DNA from: Verrucomicrobiales bacterium
GTDB lineage: Bacteria; Verrucomicrobiota; Verrucomicrobiae; Limisphaerales; UBA1100
Direction: 5' to 3'
Length of the DNA stretch: 64,000 nucleotides
Assembly: GCA_002721895.1 (NCBI GenBank)
Contig: PBLV01000011.1
Location: 1-64,000, forward strand
In this document: positions 55,426 through 64,000 of the stretch, piece after piece
Position numbering within the stretch: position 1 is the first letter of the stretch
How the letters are laid out: the number at the start of each line of letters is the position of its first letter
The notes under the pieces: generated by a model
The model's input: only the letters and a program-made list of their open reading frames with translations
Told to the model about the DNA's origin: nothing
The model's database searches: none
Position numbers and translations under genes: made by a program

Positions 55426-56040
55426 TTATTCGCCCAATAGTTTCAGCGCTAACTTTGCATCCTCTGCCATTTCCTTATTCGATCCTTTTGCGATCGCTTC
55501 AAGTTCCGCTTTCACTAGCAAAACAGCCTCCTTACTCGATTCGACAAGTATCACCAACACTTCTTCTTTAAATTCAGTGTCCTCTCCGGCTAGAACCGCC
55601 TTTACCACACTGGTAAATGAATCACTCGCGCCAATCATTAAAAGAGTTCGAAGCGCATTTCCACGCACGTCCATGTCATCATCATCAACCGCCAGGGTCT
55701 TCAAATCAACCAGAACCCCTGAATCTTGATACTGCCAAACCCCGATCAAGGAAACTGCAATATTTCGAATTTCCGCGGAGGAATCTTTCAAAAGCAGAGC
55801 AATCTTTGCTGCATGAGGTTTAGCTTTGTCACCCAGACTTGAAAGCTCATTAATTCCTTCAAGTCTAACGGCATCCGAATTGTCCTCGATTTTCACCAAG
55901 GCAGATTCCAGCGGATCAACTACTACGGCGTCCCTGTCGCCACAACCCATGAACAAATAATTGATGATCAAAAGCAAAATACAGCATGCCGGACCACCCA
56001 AATTCAAACTCGGGCCAAGTTTATTTAACACCACAATCAT
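55426..56040 (-). CDS. HEAT-repeat lipoprotein
   Basis: 204 residues. Signal-type N-terminus with lipobox-like LFMGC (Cys33). Four or five HEAT/ARM-type helical repeats follow (for example AVRLEGINELSSLGDKAKPHAAKIALLL). Base composition is clearly more AT-rich than that of most neighbours. Role unknown; HEAT lipoproteins act as binding scaffolds. Confidence 0.65.
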   Translation of the reverse strand: MIVVLNKLGPSLNLGGPACCILLLIINYLFMGCGDRDAVVVDPLESALVKIEDNSDAVRLEGINELSSLGDKAKPHAAKIALLLKDSSAEIRNIAVSLIGVWQYQDSGVLVDLKTLAVDDDDMDVRGNALRTLLMIGASDSFTSVVKAVLAGEDTEFKEEVLVILVESSKEAVLLVKAELEAIAKGSNKEMAEDAKLALKLLGE

Positions 56041-56179
56041 GTCTATTATAGAATTTGGTTAAAATTAATTTATTAAAAATAAGGAAGCGATCAATAGTTA
56101 ACCACGAAACCGTCATGCTCCAACATGGGCTTGTTCTCAAGCTCTTAAGCGCATTCGTACATATTCAATCGGCCTTAAA

Positions 56180-57487
56180 CTAACGAGGACTTTCAGCCGG
56201 CCCTTTTCCAGAAGGCTTGCCGTCTACTTTGTTGACAACAATTTTGTCTAACTTGGTCCCATCTTCACGCATCCATATATTGACAGTATGTACCCCAGCA
56301 TCAGGAACCTCCAAAATAACTCTGCTGAGGCCATTCCCTGAATTCACCCAACCCCAACTTTTATTATTACGTCCGATTCCATATTTTGAATTCCTAGTAA
56401 CCTGTTTTCCATTAATGCCGATATGCACGGAATCGCTGTTTCCTCCATAAGCACTCGCACAAGCCGTAAGAATTGAGACGTAATATTTGCCCCCACTCCT
56501 AAACTTAACATCGTAATCCAGTCGGGGCCCCGTAATGGCTTTTCCTGTCCCAACATGAGGAAGGGCCCCATCCTTGGATTTGTCCGGAAGTGCCTGCAAC
56601 GCCTTTCCTCCGCTAGCCTTAGTATCTCCTATCAACTCCCAGTTCCGATTAAGGGCAGATGTTTTTTTCGAATAATTTTCTGCCTCCATGACTGCTTGTG
56701 TGGTGCTTGCGAGAAAAGCACCCCCAACTGACGCTGAATCATCCGGAATGGAGGGATCGCCACCACACCGGACAATTAATAGATACGTAGCAGTGCTCAC
56801 ACCACCCTTCTCTTTGCTGTGACGCCCCGTAATTTCACCACCACTGCCCATATCAGCATCATCTGCGGCCAAGGTACTTCCATCGGCGCGAACCACGTTG
56901 CCTTCATTGCTGTTGAGGAGTGCCATTGTATTTTTGTTATCCGGATCCGTATCCGCACCGAGCCATCGAGTGGAAATGAGGTCGCCCGAGGTATTGCGAG
57001 TCAAAGCCAGCACGGAGAATTCGCGCTGCACATCTGCGCCCTTACAGAGGTTATAGCTAATGGCATTGCACTGCACCCCCGTGGCAGGCGTGACTGCGGC
57101 CCATGCATCACCGGCCTCCTCACTGCCAGCCTTCATCGCCGGATCACAGGGAGACGCGAGCACATCGGAATTCTTGAGCGCGTCCTTCATGGCAGGCAAG
57201 GCATAAACCGTTCCAGGATGCCACTTAGCCGCATCTCCTCCCTTCCACTGCACTGCAGCATTACGCGGGGTTAGTTGCCAGGGAAGCCGTTGATCATTTT
57301 CGCCGGCATAGGAGTTAAATGCCTTACCGACCTGGGCAAGGTTGCTAACACAGGCAGCTCGCGATGCCTTTCGCTTGGCGTTCGCCATGGCAGGAAGCAA
57401 CAGACTGGCAAGTATGCCAATAATGGCAATAACAACTAGCAACTCAATAAGTGTGAAACCGTAATTATACGGAGATATCCTTTTCAT
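56180..57487 (-). CDS. Type II-like pseudopilin fused to a carbohydrate-binding-like domain
   Basis: 435 residues. Prepilin leader and helix: [26 protein letters not shown], cleavage after Gly10. A PVC-type pseudopilin body follows, then from about 266 a beta-rich module: [62 protein letters not shown]. This resembles CBM6/35-like or GH115 C-terminal modules. The fusion suggests a surface fibre or secreted protein that holds polysaccharide. The gene is in the AT-richer patch. Confidence 0.75.
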   Translation of the reverse strand: MKRISPYNYGFTLIELLVVIAIIGILASLLLPAMANAKRKASRAACVSNLAQVGKAFNSYAGENDQRLPWQLTPRNAAVQWKGGDAAKWHPGTVYALPAMKDALKNSDVLASPCDPAMKAGSEEAGDAWAAVTPATGVQCNAISYNLCKGADVQREFSVLALTRNTSGDLISTRWLGADTDPDNKNTMALLNSNEGNVVRADGSTLAADDADMGSGGEITGRHSKEKGGVSTATYLLIVRCGGDPSIPDDSASVGGAFLASTTQAVMEAENYSKKTSALNRNWELIGDTKASGGKALQALPDKSKDGALPHVGTGKAITGPRLDYDVKFRSGGKYYVSILTACASAYGGNSDSVHIGINGKQVTRNSKYGIGRNNKSWGWVNSGNGLSRVILEVPDAGVHTVNIWMREDGTKLDKIVVNKVDGKPSGKGPAESPR

Positions 57488-57685
57488 AATAATGTTGATT
57501 CAAACGCCAAAAATCGACCTAGGTGTTGATGCTTGGCGGCTACATCACGCATTTTAAAAGCAAGAAACATGCCAAGGACATCTATGGAAATTTTTATCAT
57601 ACCCCCCTAAATTACTTCATCCGCGAGGAATGGGAAGCAATTGCTTTGCGTGAAAATGACGCAATTCATGAATTGCCTGCGTCCG

Positions 57686-58750
57686 TCAACGACCTTTTCG
57701 GCCACGCTTGGGGCTAGCCAGTTTTTTATCAGCCAAGTCCATAATGTCCGCAGCAAATGCATCCACATCTTCCTCCGTAGTGTCCCAGGCACACATGAGC
57801 CTCGCATCGCGGTCACCGTATAGGGTGTAAAAATGCCAGCCGCGCCGGTGCAGAGCGGCATTCAACTCCGGTGCCATGTCGATGAACACAGCGTTGGCTT
57901 GTGTGGGGTGCAGGAAACTCATTCCTTTCAATGCACGCCGCAATCGTCGGGCCATGCGATTGGCATGTACAGCATGCCGCAACCAAGCTCCATCCTCCAG
58001 CAGCCCCACCCACGGCGCGGCAAGGAAACGCATTTTGCTGGCCAATTGACCGGCCTGCTTGTTTTGCCAATCAAAGTCCGCGGCCAGTGCCTTGTCGAAA
58101 AAAACCAGTGCTTCACCCGCGTGGGTTCCATTTTTCGTGAGCCCAAAGCTCAGGAGGTCAACGCCCGCCTTCCAGGTAATGTCCTTGGGTTTCACGCCCA
58201 AGCTGGCCACGGCATTGGCGAAACGGGCGCCATCCATGTGAACCTTCAGTCCTGCTTTACAGGCAACTCGACATAATGCCTTGATTTGCGAAGGCGTGTA
58301 AACCGTGCCCAATTCGGTCGACTGAGTGAGACTCAACGCGCCCGTTTTTGGAAAATGTAGGTCCGTGCGTCGGGCGATAGCCGCCTGCAACGCGGCCGGA
58401 GTCAGCCTGCCGTCGCGTCCTTTTAAATAGCGCACCTTTGCGCCGCCACTGAAAAATTCCGGGCCACCGCACTCGTCGTTCTCCACATGTGCTGCCTCAT
58501 GGCACAGAATACTGTAGAATGACCGGCAAATGGTTGCCAGCCCCAGCGCATTGGCAGCGGAGCCCGTGAAGAGAAAGAAAACTTCGCAATCGGTTTCAAA
58601 AACACCGCGAACCAGATCGCATGCGCGAGCGGTCCAGTCGTCGTCCCCGTAGCCCGCAGCATGCCCGGAATTGGCGGTCTGCAGAGCGGCCCAAGCCTCT
58701 GGGCAAATGCCGGCATTGTTGTCACTGGCAAATTGACGCGCGCGTTTCAT
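57686..58750 (-). CDS. ltaE: Low-specificity L-threonine aldolase
   Basis: 354 residues from the ATG at 58750 (an upstream ATG at 58786 is possible). Typical start RQFASDNNAGICPEAWAAL, HMDGARFANA (Asp173) and the pyridoxal-phosphate lysine Lys206 in SFGLTKNG. Splits threonine or allo-threonine to glycine and acetaldehyde. Divergent from the second pseudopilin. Confidence 0.9.
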   Translation of the reverse strand: MKRARQFASDNNAGICPEAWAALQTANSGHAAGYGDDDWTARACDLVRGVFETDCEVFFLFTGSAANALGLATICRSFYSILCHEAAHVENDECGGPEFFSGGAKVRYLKGRDGRLTPAALQAAIARRTDLHFPKTGALSLTQSTELGTVYTPSQIKALCRVACKAGLKVHMDGARFANAVASLGVKPKDITWKAGVDLLSFGLTKNGTHAGEALVFFDKALAADFDWQNKQAGQLASKMRFLAAPWVGLLEDGAWLRHAVHANRMARRLRRALKGMSFLHPTQANAVFIDMAPELNAALHRRGWHFYTLYGDRDARLMCAWDTTEEDVDAFAADIMDLADKKLASPKRGRKGR

Positions 58751-58796
58751 GATTCCGTTGCTGACATTTCCCGGGGGCGCAGACATAATCACGAAA

Positions 58797-59660
58797 GTGA
58801 CTGATCACCAAGTTGAAACAAATCCACACACACGCCGTTCAGGCTTCACCCTGATCGAAGTGCTAGTGGTGATCCTGATTTTGGGGGTGGTCATGTCCAT
58901 CATGCTTCCCTCGTTGTCCCGCTCGAGCACGAAAATGCGAATTGAGCGAACCGTCAACAACCTTCGCGTCATTGGCGTGTTCATCAAGGATTATCATCTC
59001 AACAACGAGGGACTGGGCGCGCCGCACTCCGATGGAGGGTGCTGGAACACACCCGCCGACGGCAATCCCAAGAATCATTACTGGGGCTACCAGTACGGCG
59101 CAGACAAGGAATTGTTCAATTCGCCGCTGACTTGGAACACGATTGAGGAACGCTCCGACGGATCACGTGCCGATGGGCACAAGTTTGTGGACTTTGGCTT
59201 CAACGGCGTTTGCGCCAAGTGGTCGGATGATGGCGCCACTTTTCAGGATGTAAAAACCGGCTTGGCACGCGATCTGGACTCATACCCGTACCCCGCCACC
59301 ACCATCTGGGCTCATGATCATTCCGAGCCGATGATCGATGGCGACGGCGACGTTCCCTGCTACGCCTTCGGCCAGGACCAAAACGCGTTCAACAAGGGCC
59401 ACGCAAATTTCAACCCGGATGGCGTTCATCGCGAGAATTCTGAACTGGCGCTACAGGAGATTTATCGGAACCTCGGCTCCAGTTGTGTCCTGTGGGCGGA
59501 CGGCCACGTAAGCAAGGTGAGCATGGCCGAGGGTTGGAAACCGGAATGGTATACCGGTGGCATCCCCGAGGCCCAAACCGCTTGGGAGGAACACGAGGGC
59601 GGCAAATACACGCAGCCTGCCCCCTACCCCTACGGCCAGGCGTACATCGGCCGTTTTTAA
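58797..59660 (+). CDS. Pseudopilin (type II secretion/type IV pilus-like)
   Basis: 287 residues from the GTG at 58797; the frame is open to an ATG at 58749 but that would give a 31-residue leader. Prepilin sequence RRSGFTLIEVLVVILILGVV with cleavage after the Gly before FTLIE. The body has the PVC-type VLWADGHVSKVSMAEGWKP ending (H-x-DG-type motif). No CBM-like tail. Same family as the gene at 56180 but much shorter. Confidence 0.8.
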   Translation: MTDHQVETNPHTRRSGFTLIEVLVVILILGVVMSIMLPSLSRSSTKMRIERTVNNLRVIGVFIKDYHLNNEGLGAPHSDGGCWNTPADGNPKNHYWGYQYGADKELFNSPLTWNTIEERSDGSRADGHKFVDFGFNGVCAKWSDDGATFQDVKTGLARDLDSYPYPATTIWAHDHSEPMIDGDGDVPCYAFGQDQNAFNKGHANFNPDGVHRENSELALQEIYRNLGSSCVLWADGHVSKVSMAEGWKPEWYTGGIPEAQTAWEEHEGGKYTQPAPYPYGQAYIGRF

Positions 59661-61483
59661 TCCTCCAGCAGTTGTTGCTTCAAAAATTTCCCGGCTTCTC
59701 CGGCCAGCTCCCCGGCCTCGACTGTCTCCGCCTTTTTACCCGCTTGCCGCAACGCCTTGGCAATCACCGGCGCGCTTGCGCCAGCCAACAACACGGGACT
59801 TGTTGGCGAAACCGCCCGCAGGTTTTCCCCTCCAGCATCCAACGGTGAGATGGATTCCAGAAACGCGCGCGTCTTTGCGTCCCACTCTGTTCCAAACTCA
59901 ACGCGCAAGGCGGGTCGCCGCCATTCCGGCGCATTCTGTATGTGTTCGGGCCAATTGGGAATCGCATCTTTCACCACTCCGCAACGGATAAAAGCATTGA
60001 ACTCCGCCATGGCCAACAGTGCCAGGCTGCCTCCAGCTCTGCTGCCCCACAAGGCCACGCGTTCACCATTCAAGCCAGGCTGTTGGCGAATCCAGTTCAG
60101 AACAACATTCAAGTCACGAACCTGATGGGCCCGCAGCCGGCCATTGTCCAAATCACGGTGCCGGCTGCCGTAGCCACTCGCGCCGCGCAGGTTGGGACTC
60201 ACCACGGCAATCCCATGCCGCTCCAACAGCGGCGTCAGGAGACCGAGATGTGATGGCCGCACCTGCGTACCTGGGCCATCCGGCAGGACCACCAGCACCG
60301 GACGCCGTCCCTCAAAGCGCTTCATGTCCGGCATCCAGTAAACCAGAGGCACAATCTCGCCATCGAAAGCGCGAATGATTCCAAGGCTCGGCGCCGCATG
60401 AGCCTTGGGGTTATGACGCGTCCAGCGTGTGAGTTTTTGACTGTCGACATTCAGGGAGAAAACATCACCCGCGGAATCCGCTGCGCTGACAGAAAAACCC
60501 AACTCACCACCACCCCGCCAGTGCAGATCGCACACGACTCCGCGCGGCACATCAGCCACCGGTTTCAATTTACCACCTTTCAAGTCCAGCAAATGAAGCT
60601 GGCTAATGCCTGCAGCATTCACTACCACGGCCGCCTGTGCTCCGCTGGGCGCCACGGCAAACGCCTCCACATTCCATTTCAAATTCGCGGTCAACACCTT
60701 CGAAGTGCCACGACGCAGATCCAGACGGCACAACTGCTGAAACTCACTCTCCCGGTCCGACGTAAAATAAACCGCGTCCATTCCCGGCGAAAAACGCGGG
60801 TGCGCATGGGCCACTTTGGCCTGCCCTTTGGGAGTCAACACCGACAGCGTCCCCGTGCCGGCATCGGCCAGGTAAAGAAAACTCTCCGCATCAGAAGTTT
60901 CCTCGCGCATCAGCATCATGCCGCTGTTGACCGCCCAGTGTTCCAAACTCCAACCGCCTCCCGGCAGCGACTCCAGCCGCCGGGCCGTACGCGGCGCAAG
61001 AGGATTAAAAATCTCAAGCCCCAACCCCTCCTTTCCCGGCGAACGCGCAAGACAGGCAACCTGCTGGCCATTGGGCGCCCAGAGCGCGTGGGAATAGGGC
61101 CGCTTGGCATCGGAAAGCAGAATGGGCAGAGGCTTTTCGGAGTCCGCATGTACCCGAAAAAGTTGCGGCCCAGCCTTTGGTTCCCCCGCGGCAAAAAGCA
61201 CCCACTTGCCCGAGATGGGTTCAAACATCGCCTCATATACCGGCCGATTGGAAAAGGTTAATTGCCTCGGTTTGCCCATCGGTCCAGACACAACCCAAAG
61301 CTGGCGGATGCCTTTTCTTGGCGCGCTGATGAGCATCTCGCGTCGTTCCGGATGCCAGCCATGAAAACGCACCCCATCTGCATGCAGACCAACCTGCACA
61401 CACAATGCAGCCACGCAAAACCAAACTGACAACCATCGGGACAAGCCCCCATCCTCAACAACCAGCAGTTCAAGGCAAGCCAT
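59657..61483 (-). CDS. S9 prolyl-oligopeptidase-like protein with missing catalytic residues
   Basis: 608 residues from the ATG at 61483, with a signal-type N-terminus. TolB-like propeller about 50-370, alpha/beta-hydrolase domain about 385-608. The nucleophile elbow reads WGSRAGG, so by alignment with GxSxGG the Ser position is Arg482. The usual HGxxD motif is replaced by LLAGASAPVI and the terminal His is absent. It is therefore probably not a peptidase but a binding protein. Stop overlaps the pseudopilin stop by 4 nt, convergently. Confidence 0.75.
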   Translation of the reverse strand: MACLELLVVEDGGLSRWLSVWFCVAALCVQVGLHADGVRFHGWHPERREMLISAPRKGIRQLWVVSGPMGKPRQLTFSNRPVYEAMFEPISGKWVLFAAGEPKAGPQLFRVHADSEKPLPILLSDAKRPYSHALWAPNGQQVACLARSPGKEGLGLEIFNPLAPRTARRLESLPGGGWSLEHWAVNSGMMLMREETSDAESFLYLADAGTGTLSVLTPKGQAKVAHAHPRFSPGMDAVYFTSDRESEFQQLCRLDLRRGTSKVLTANLKWNVEAFAVAPSGAQAAVVVNAAGISQLHLLDLKGGKLKPVADVPRGVVCDLHWRGGGELGFSVSAADSAGDVFSLNVDSQKLTRWTRHNPKAHAAPSLGIIRAFDGEIVPLVYWMPDMKRFEGRRPVLVVLPDGPGTQVRPSHLGLLTPLLERHGIAVVSPNLRGASGYGSRHRDLDNGRLRAHQVRDLNVVLNWIRQQPGLNGERVALWGSRAGGSLALLAMAEFNAFIRCGVVKDAIPNWPEHIQNAPEWRRPALRVEFGTEWDAKTRAFLESISPLDAGGENLRAVSPTSPVLLAGASAPVIAKALRQAGKKAETVEAGELAGEAGKFLKQQLLED

Positions 61484-61526
61484 TCCTCCACTTGCGCCCG
61501 GCGAAGGCTTGGGCCATGCTCCGTAC

Positions 61527-61928
61527 ATGCCGATTGTGACCAAGCTGCTACACACCCGCTACCGCGTCGACGACCTTGAGCAGACTGTTAAATTCTATAC
61601 GGAAATCCTGGGCCTCACGGAGACCCGCCGCCACAAGTCGCCCCGCGGTTCGGAGCTCGTTTTTCTATCGACACCAAACAGTGAAGAGGAGATCGAGATA
61701 TGCTCCTACCCCAGCAGCGGCGGCGTGCAGGTGCAGGAAGACCTGACACACCTCGCCTTCCAGGTAGAGAGCCTCAAGGAATTCGAGCAGCACATCAATG
61801 CCCACGGAGTGGAATATTCCGATGGACCGCACATGAAAGACAACGGTGGTGGCTTCGCCTTCATCGACGCTCCCGAAGGCTACGAAATAGAACTCATCCA
61901 AAAAGCCCCCGGCGATAGCGGGTACTAG
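61527..61928 (+). CDS. gloA: Glyoxalase I (lactoylglutathione lyase-like VOC protein)
   Basis: 133 residues from the ATG at 61527. All four metal ligands align with E. coli GloA: His9, Glu57, His75 and Glu122. The LLHTRYRVDDLEQTVKFYTEILGL opening is characteristic. Detoxifies methylglyoxal; the thiol used is unknown, since PVC bacteria do not all make glutathione. Overlaps the sigma factor stop by 4 nt, convergently. Confidence 0.88.
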   Translation: MPIVTKLLHTRYRVDDLEQTVKFYTEILGLTETRRHKSPRGSELVFLSTPNSEEEIEICSYPSSGGVQVQEDLTHLAFQVESLKEFEQHINAHGVEYSDGPHMKDNGGGFAFIDAPEGYEIELIQKAPGDSGY

Positions 61929-62548
61929 ACCTCCGGTCCTTCGGCCCCAAACCGGCTCACTGCCTTTACCGCCTCCTCAAAGAGCGGCATCACCCGGTTT
62001 TTCGCCAAGTACACTTGGTTGGCACTGACGCCAACCAAATCCTGCACTTCCTTAACGCTCATTCCCTTGACACAGTGAGCCAAGAATATCTTGAATTGTT
62101 GTGGCTTAATCCGGGGCTTGATCCGCTCCAGTGCCGTATGCAGCAAATGGCTGCGTTCCTCCTCATCCCAAACGGACTCCCAGTCACTCGCTGAATCTGG
62201 CATTCTCCGAATCTCGGTTTCCGATGACACCCGCGGCTGTCCCGGGACCATGGGCGCAATTGGAATTTTACGAAAATGACTCGCCGCCTGTTGCTTGGCG
62301 ATCAGGCAAAGCCAATTCCTGAACTTCCCCTTTTTGGAATCATATTTAAACCTGCCGATATTTTGAGCCACCTTGATAAAGGTCTTCTGGACAACGTCCT
62401 GGGCATCGGCATGGGGCAGACCTGAGTTCGTGGCCACCTTGTAAACCAGCCTCCAGTAAATCTCGTAGAACTCGTCCCAATCCTTCTTGGCCACACTGGT
62501 CATCCGGAGTTTATCCAGCAGTTCCCGCCTTGTCTTGGGAGCTTCCAT
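61925..62548 (-). CDS. ECF-type RNA polymerase sigma factor
   Basis: 207 residues. Region 2 about 20-90 (WRLVYKVATNSGLPHADAQDVVQKTFIKVAQNI), region 4 about 130-190 (KEVQDLVGVSANQVYLAKNRV). No anti-sigma neighbour. Distinct from the sigma factor at 9506: it has the longer linker and the DVVQKTF form common in PVC ECF groups. Target genes unknown; the secreted protein at 62740 is divergent from it. Confidence 0.88.
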   Translation of the reverse strand: MEAPKTRRELLDKLRMTSVAKKDWDEFYEIYWRLVYKVATNSGLPHADAQDVVQKTFIKVAQNIGRFKYDSKKGKFRNWLCLIAKQQAASHFRKIPIAPMVPGQPRVSSETEIRRMPDSASDWESVWDEEERSHLLHTALERIKPRIKPQQFKIFLAHCVKGMSVKEVQDLVGVSANQVYLAKNRVMPLFEEAVKAVSRFGAEGPEV

Positions 62549-62739
62549 CGGCTTTGATTTAACACCAATCCGTCAATTTCGTCCAGCCCACTAAGCACCC
62601 AAATCCCCACAAAAACAGACTCTTTCTGGTGATGAAAAAAAATTTCAGGAAAATGACAGAAATCCGAGGCAGCCCCAGTACTATCCAATGAGAATAACAA
62701 TCTGCCTTCAGGCAGTGAACAAACTAAAAAAGGACGAAA

Positions 62740-63189
62740 ATGAAATTCTGGGCCAAAAAAATCACCCTTTTGGGACTCGCCGCCTTCGGCACATTTCTTG
62801 GGGACATTGCCAATGCACAAAGCCGTTACTCACCCCAATTCAGCAGTCGTTACTCGTACTACGGCGGAAACTACCACATGAACCCCTATCAGCGAATGAT
62901 GATGAATGCCATGCAGGCGCAGGAATCCGTCTCCCGCAACATGGGTTCCATGTTTCAGCAGGACGCAGCGTATTGGGCTGCGGTTCGTCGGAAACACGAG
63001 TACATGGAGCACGCCCGCCAGAATCAGGAACGCGCCATGGCGATGTACAAGCAAGCTCAGGAGATGTTGAAGAAAAACCCCTCTTATGCCTTCCAGTCGT
63101 TCCAATACAACCGGATCCAGTTCCCCATGCCCCAATTGCAAATGGGCTCCGCCATATCGCCCACCATTCCGACCCTTAGCCGGCGCTAG
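62740..63189 (+). CDS. Small secreted Met/Gln/Tyr-rich protein
   Basis: 149 residues, with an AAAGGA ribosome-binding site. Signal peptide at 1-26 (ANA-QS). The mature part is rich in Met, Gln, Tyr and Ser (YQRMMMNAMQAQESVSRNMG) and helical in the middle. No family recognised. Convergent with the FHA-GAF gene, overlapping by 14 nt. Confidence 0.65.
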   Translation: MKFWAKKITLLGLAAFGTFLGDIANAQSRYSPQFSSRYSYYGGNYHMNPYQRMMMNAMQAQESVSRNMGSMFQQDAAYWAAVRRKHEYMEHARQNQERAMAMYKQAQEMLKKNPSYAFQSFQYNRIQFPMPQLQMGSAISPTIPTLSRR

Positions 63190-64000
63190 GCGCGCCACTC
63201 CGCTCCACGGTCAACTTGCCGTGGATCAAGGCCCCGAGCACCTGTGAAGTGTTGATAAACAAAGCCAACTCTTCATGGGTGAACTCGGCCTTGGGGTTGG
63301 TGGAATCCACACACGCAACGCCAATCTGCTGGGAGCCGAAGGCAATGGGCGCGTAAATGCCCCCGCAGATATTCAGCATTTTGATTGAGTCAGACGTCAT
63401 CCCGCTTAAATCACGCTCCCAAGTAAATGCCCTCCCGGACGCCAAGACTTTCAGGGCCAGCGTGCGGCTAAACGCAGGCTCAAACACCGGGAAGTGCGCC
63501 CCAACCTCCAGCCGGGTATGCGATTCATTCAACAACAAGACCGCACCGCGCTCAGCCGGCTCCATGGTTTCCACAATCGCCTTAACAGCCAGCTCAAGCA
63601 ATTCTTCCAAAGGTTTCTCAGCCGAAAAAATATCCGCCAATCGCCCAAACAAGCCTGACGAATGACTTCTGGTAGCCAACCGCGTTCTCTCGGTATCCCT
63701 CCAAGTCCATTTTCTCCCCTCACCTCCCCCCTCCTCAACAGCCAACTCTTCCACCTCATCTTGTGCTCTCTCCTGAGCCACTACTTTTGCTTGGAGGCTG
63801 GGGCTTAGTTCAATCGTTTCATCCGAAATTCCAATATCCTTCACGAGATGAAAATCCAGCAACTCCTTTAGTTCGCCTCCGTCAGTCCCCAAGGAAATAT
63901 CCGCACGATCAATGGTTAGCGCCGAGTCTCCCAAGTTGAAACAATCCCCTGAACACAAACGCGCCGGCATCGTCAACCGATGCCCATCCTTGAAAGTCCC
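63176..64000 (-). CDS. FHA-GAF domain protein (5' part outside the window)
   Basis: The frame is open from base 64000, so the N-terminus is missing; 274 residues are visible. Residues 1-40 look like the end of an FHA domain (GTFKDGHRLTMPARLCSGDCFNLGDSALTI). A GAF domain fills about 110-255 (ELLELAVKAIVETMEPAERGAVLLLNES...FINTSQVLGALIHG). FHA domains bind phosphothreonine and GAF domains small ligands, so this is a likely sensor or signalling protein. The output domain, if any, is not visible. Confidence 0.8.
   Translation of the reverse strand, partial: GTFKDGHRLTMPARLCSGDCFNLGDSALTIDRADISLGTDGGELKELLDFHLVKDIGISDETIELSPSLQAKVVAQERAQDEVEELAVEEGGGEGRKWTWRDTERTRLATRSHSSGLFGRLADIFSAEKPLEELLELAVKAIVETMEPAERGAVLLLNESHTRLEVGAHFPVFEPAFSRTLALKVLASGRAFTWERDLSGMTSDSIKMLNICGGIYAPIAFGSQQIGVACVDSTNPKAEFTHEELALFINTSQVLGALIHGKLTVERSGAPSAG

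Noticed and set aside
57523..57717. 64-residue plus-strand frame in the gap before the threonine aldolase gene
   Set aside because: It looks protein-like but overlaps the aldolase gene end and the pseudopilin promoter region, with no good ribosome-binding site and no known relatives.
1..64000. CRISPR arrays, tRNA, rRNA or insertion-sequence genes
   Set aside because: No spaced repeat arrays, no convincing cloverleaf and no transposase-like frame were seen by eye.

Overview
The window is high-GC, gene-dense bacterial DNA. The mix of families points to the PVC superphylum, and Verrucomicrobiota is my best guess over Planctomycetota. The families are DUF1501, DUF1549/DUF1553, DUF1800 and DUF1080 proteins, CxxCH 'planctomycete-type' cytochrome domains, secreted WD40/PD40 propellers, large-domain pseudopilins and prenyltransferase-repeat membrane proteins. 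The phylum is inferred from family content only; there is no rRNA or tRNA to confirm it.

Layout: 1-945 is the 3' end of an FtsX-type ABC permease. 1051-5991 is a unit of a secreted unknown, a DUF1800 protein, a DUF1501 protein and a methyltransferase. 5992-9385 holds small genes: a glycine-zipper lipoprotein, a short anchored protein, a DUF1080 protein and a class V aminotransferase. 9506-12916 holds an ECF sigma factor divergent from a CpxR/CpxA-like two-component pair. A perfect CpxR-type box lies in front of the pair, and the sensor has an extracytoplasmic EF-hand loop. 12917-13230 has a canonical sigma-54 promoter followed about 80 bases later by a terminator, which suggests a small RNA. 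13231-19402 holds a Sel1 lipoprotein and a divergent 1608-residue secreted coiled-coil giant.

19410-29825 is the most striking region, a five-gene minus-strand operon: TPR protein, ExbB, ExbD, then two large membrane proteins that both combine a PD40 propeller with a prenyltransferase/terpenoid-cyclase-like toroid. The last protein has a third membrane helix with a TonB-like SxxxH motif at the cytoplasmic end, followed by a long acidic, proline-containing linker. It looks like a TonB-type energy transducer whose outer-membrane-contacting end is replaced by a toroid domain.

29949-43401 is a long plus-strand cluster of DUF1549/DUF1553 and DUF1501 proteins with WD40/PD40 propellers, a PPC-domain protein and cytochrome-like CxxCH domains. 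A DUF433/DUF5615 toxin-antitoxin pair sits inside it. 43413-45036 is a two-gene operon fitting the last steps of non-phosphorylated L-fucose breakdown. 45175-48602 is a further DUF1549/1553 plus DUF1501 pair ended by a strong terminator. 48761-54872 is a complete tripartite RND efflux operon.

54912-64000 is mixed: small membrane protein, HEAT lipoprotein and a pseudopilin fused to a carbohydrate-binding-like domain in an AT-richer patch, threonine aldolase, a second pseudopilin, an S9-family hydrolase that has lost its catalytic residues, a glyoxalase I, an ECF sigma factor, a small Met/Gln/Tyr-rich secreted protein, and a 5'-truncated FHA-GAF protein. The gene content suggests a surface-oriented, polysaccharide-using lifestyle with envelope stress control.
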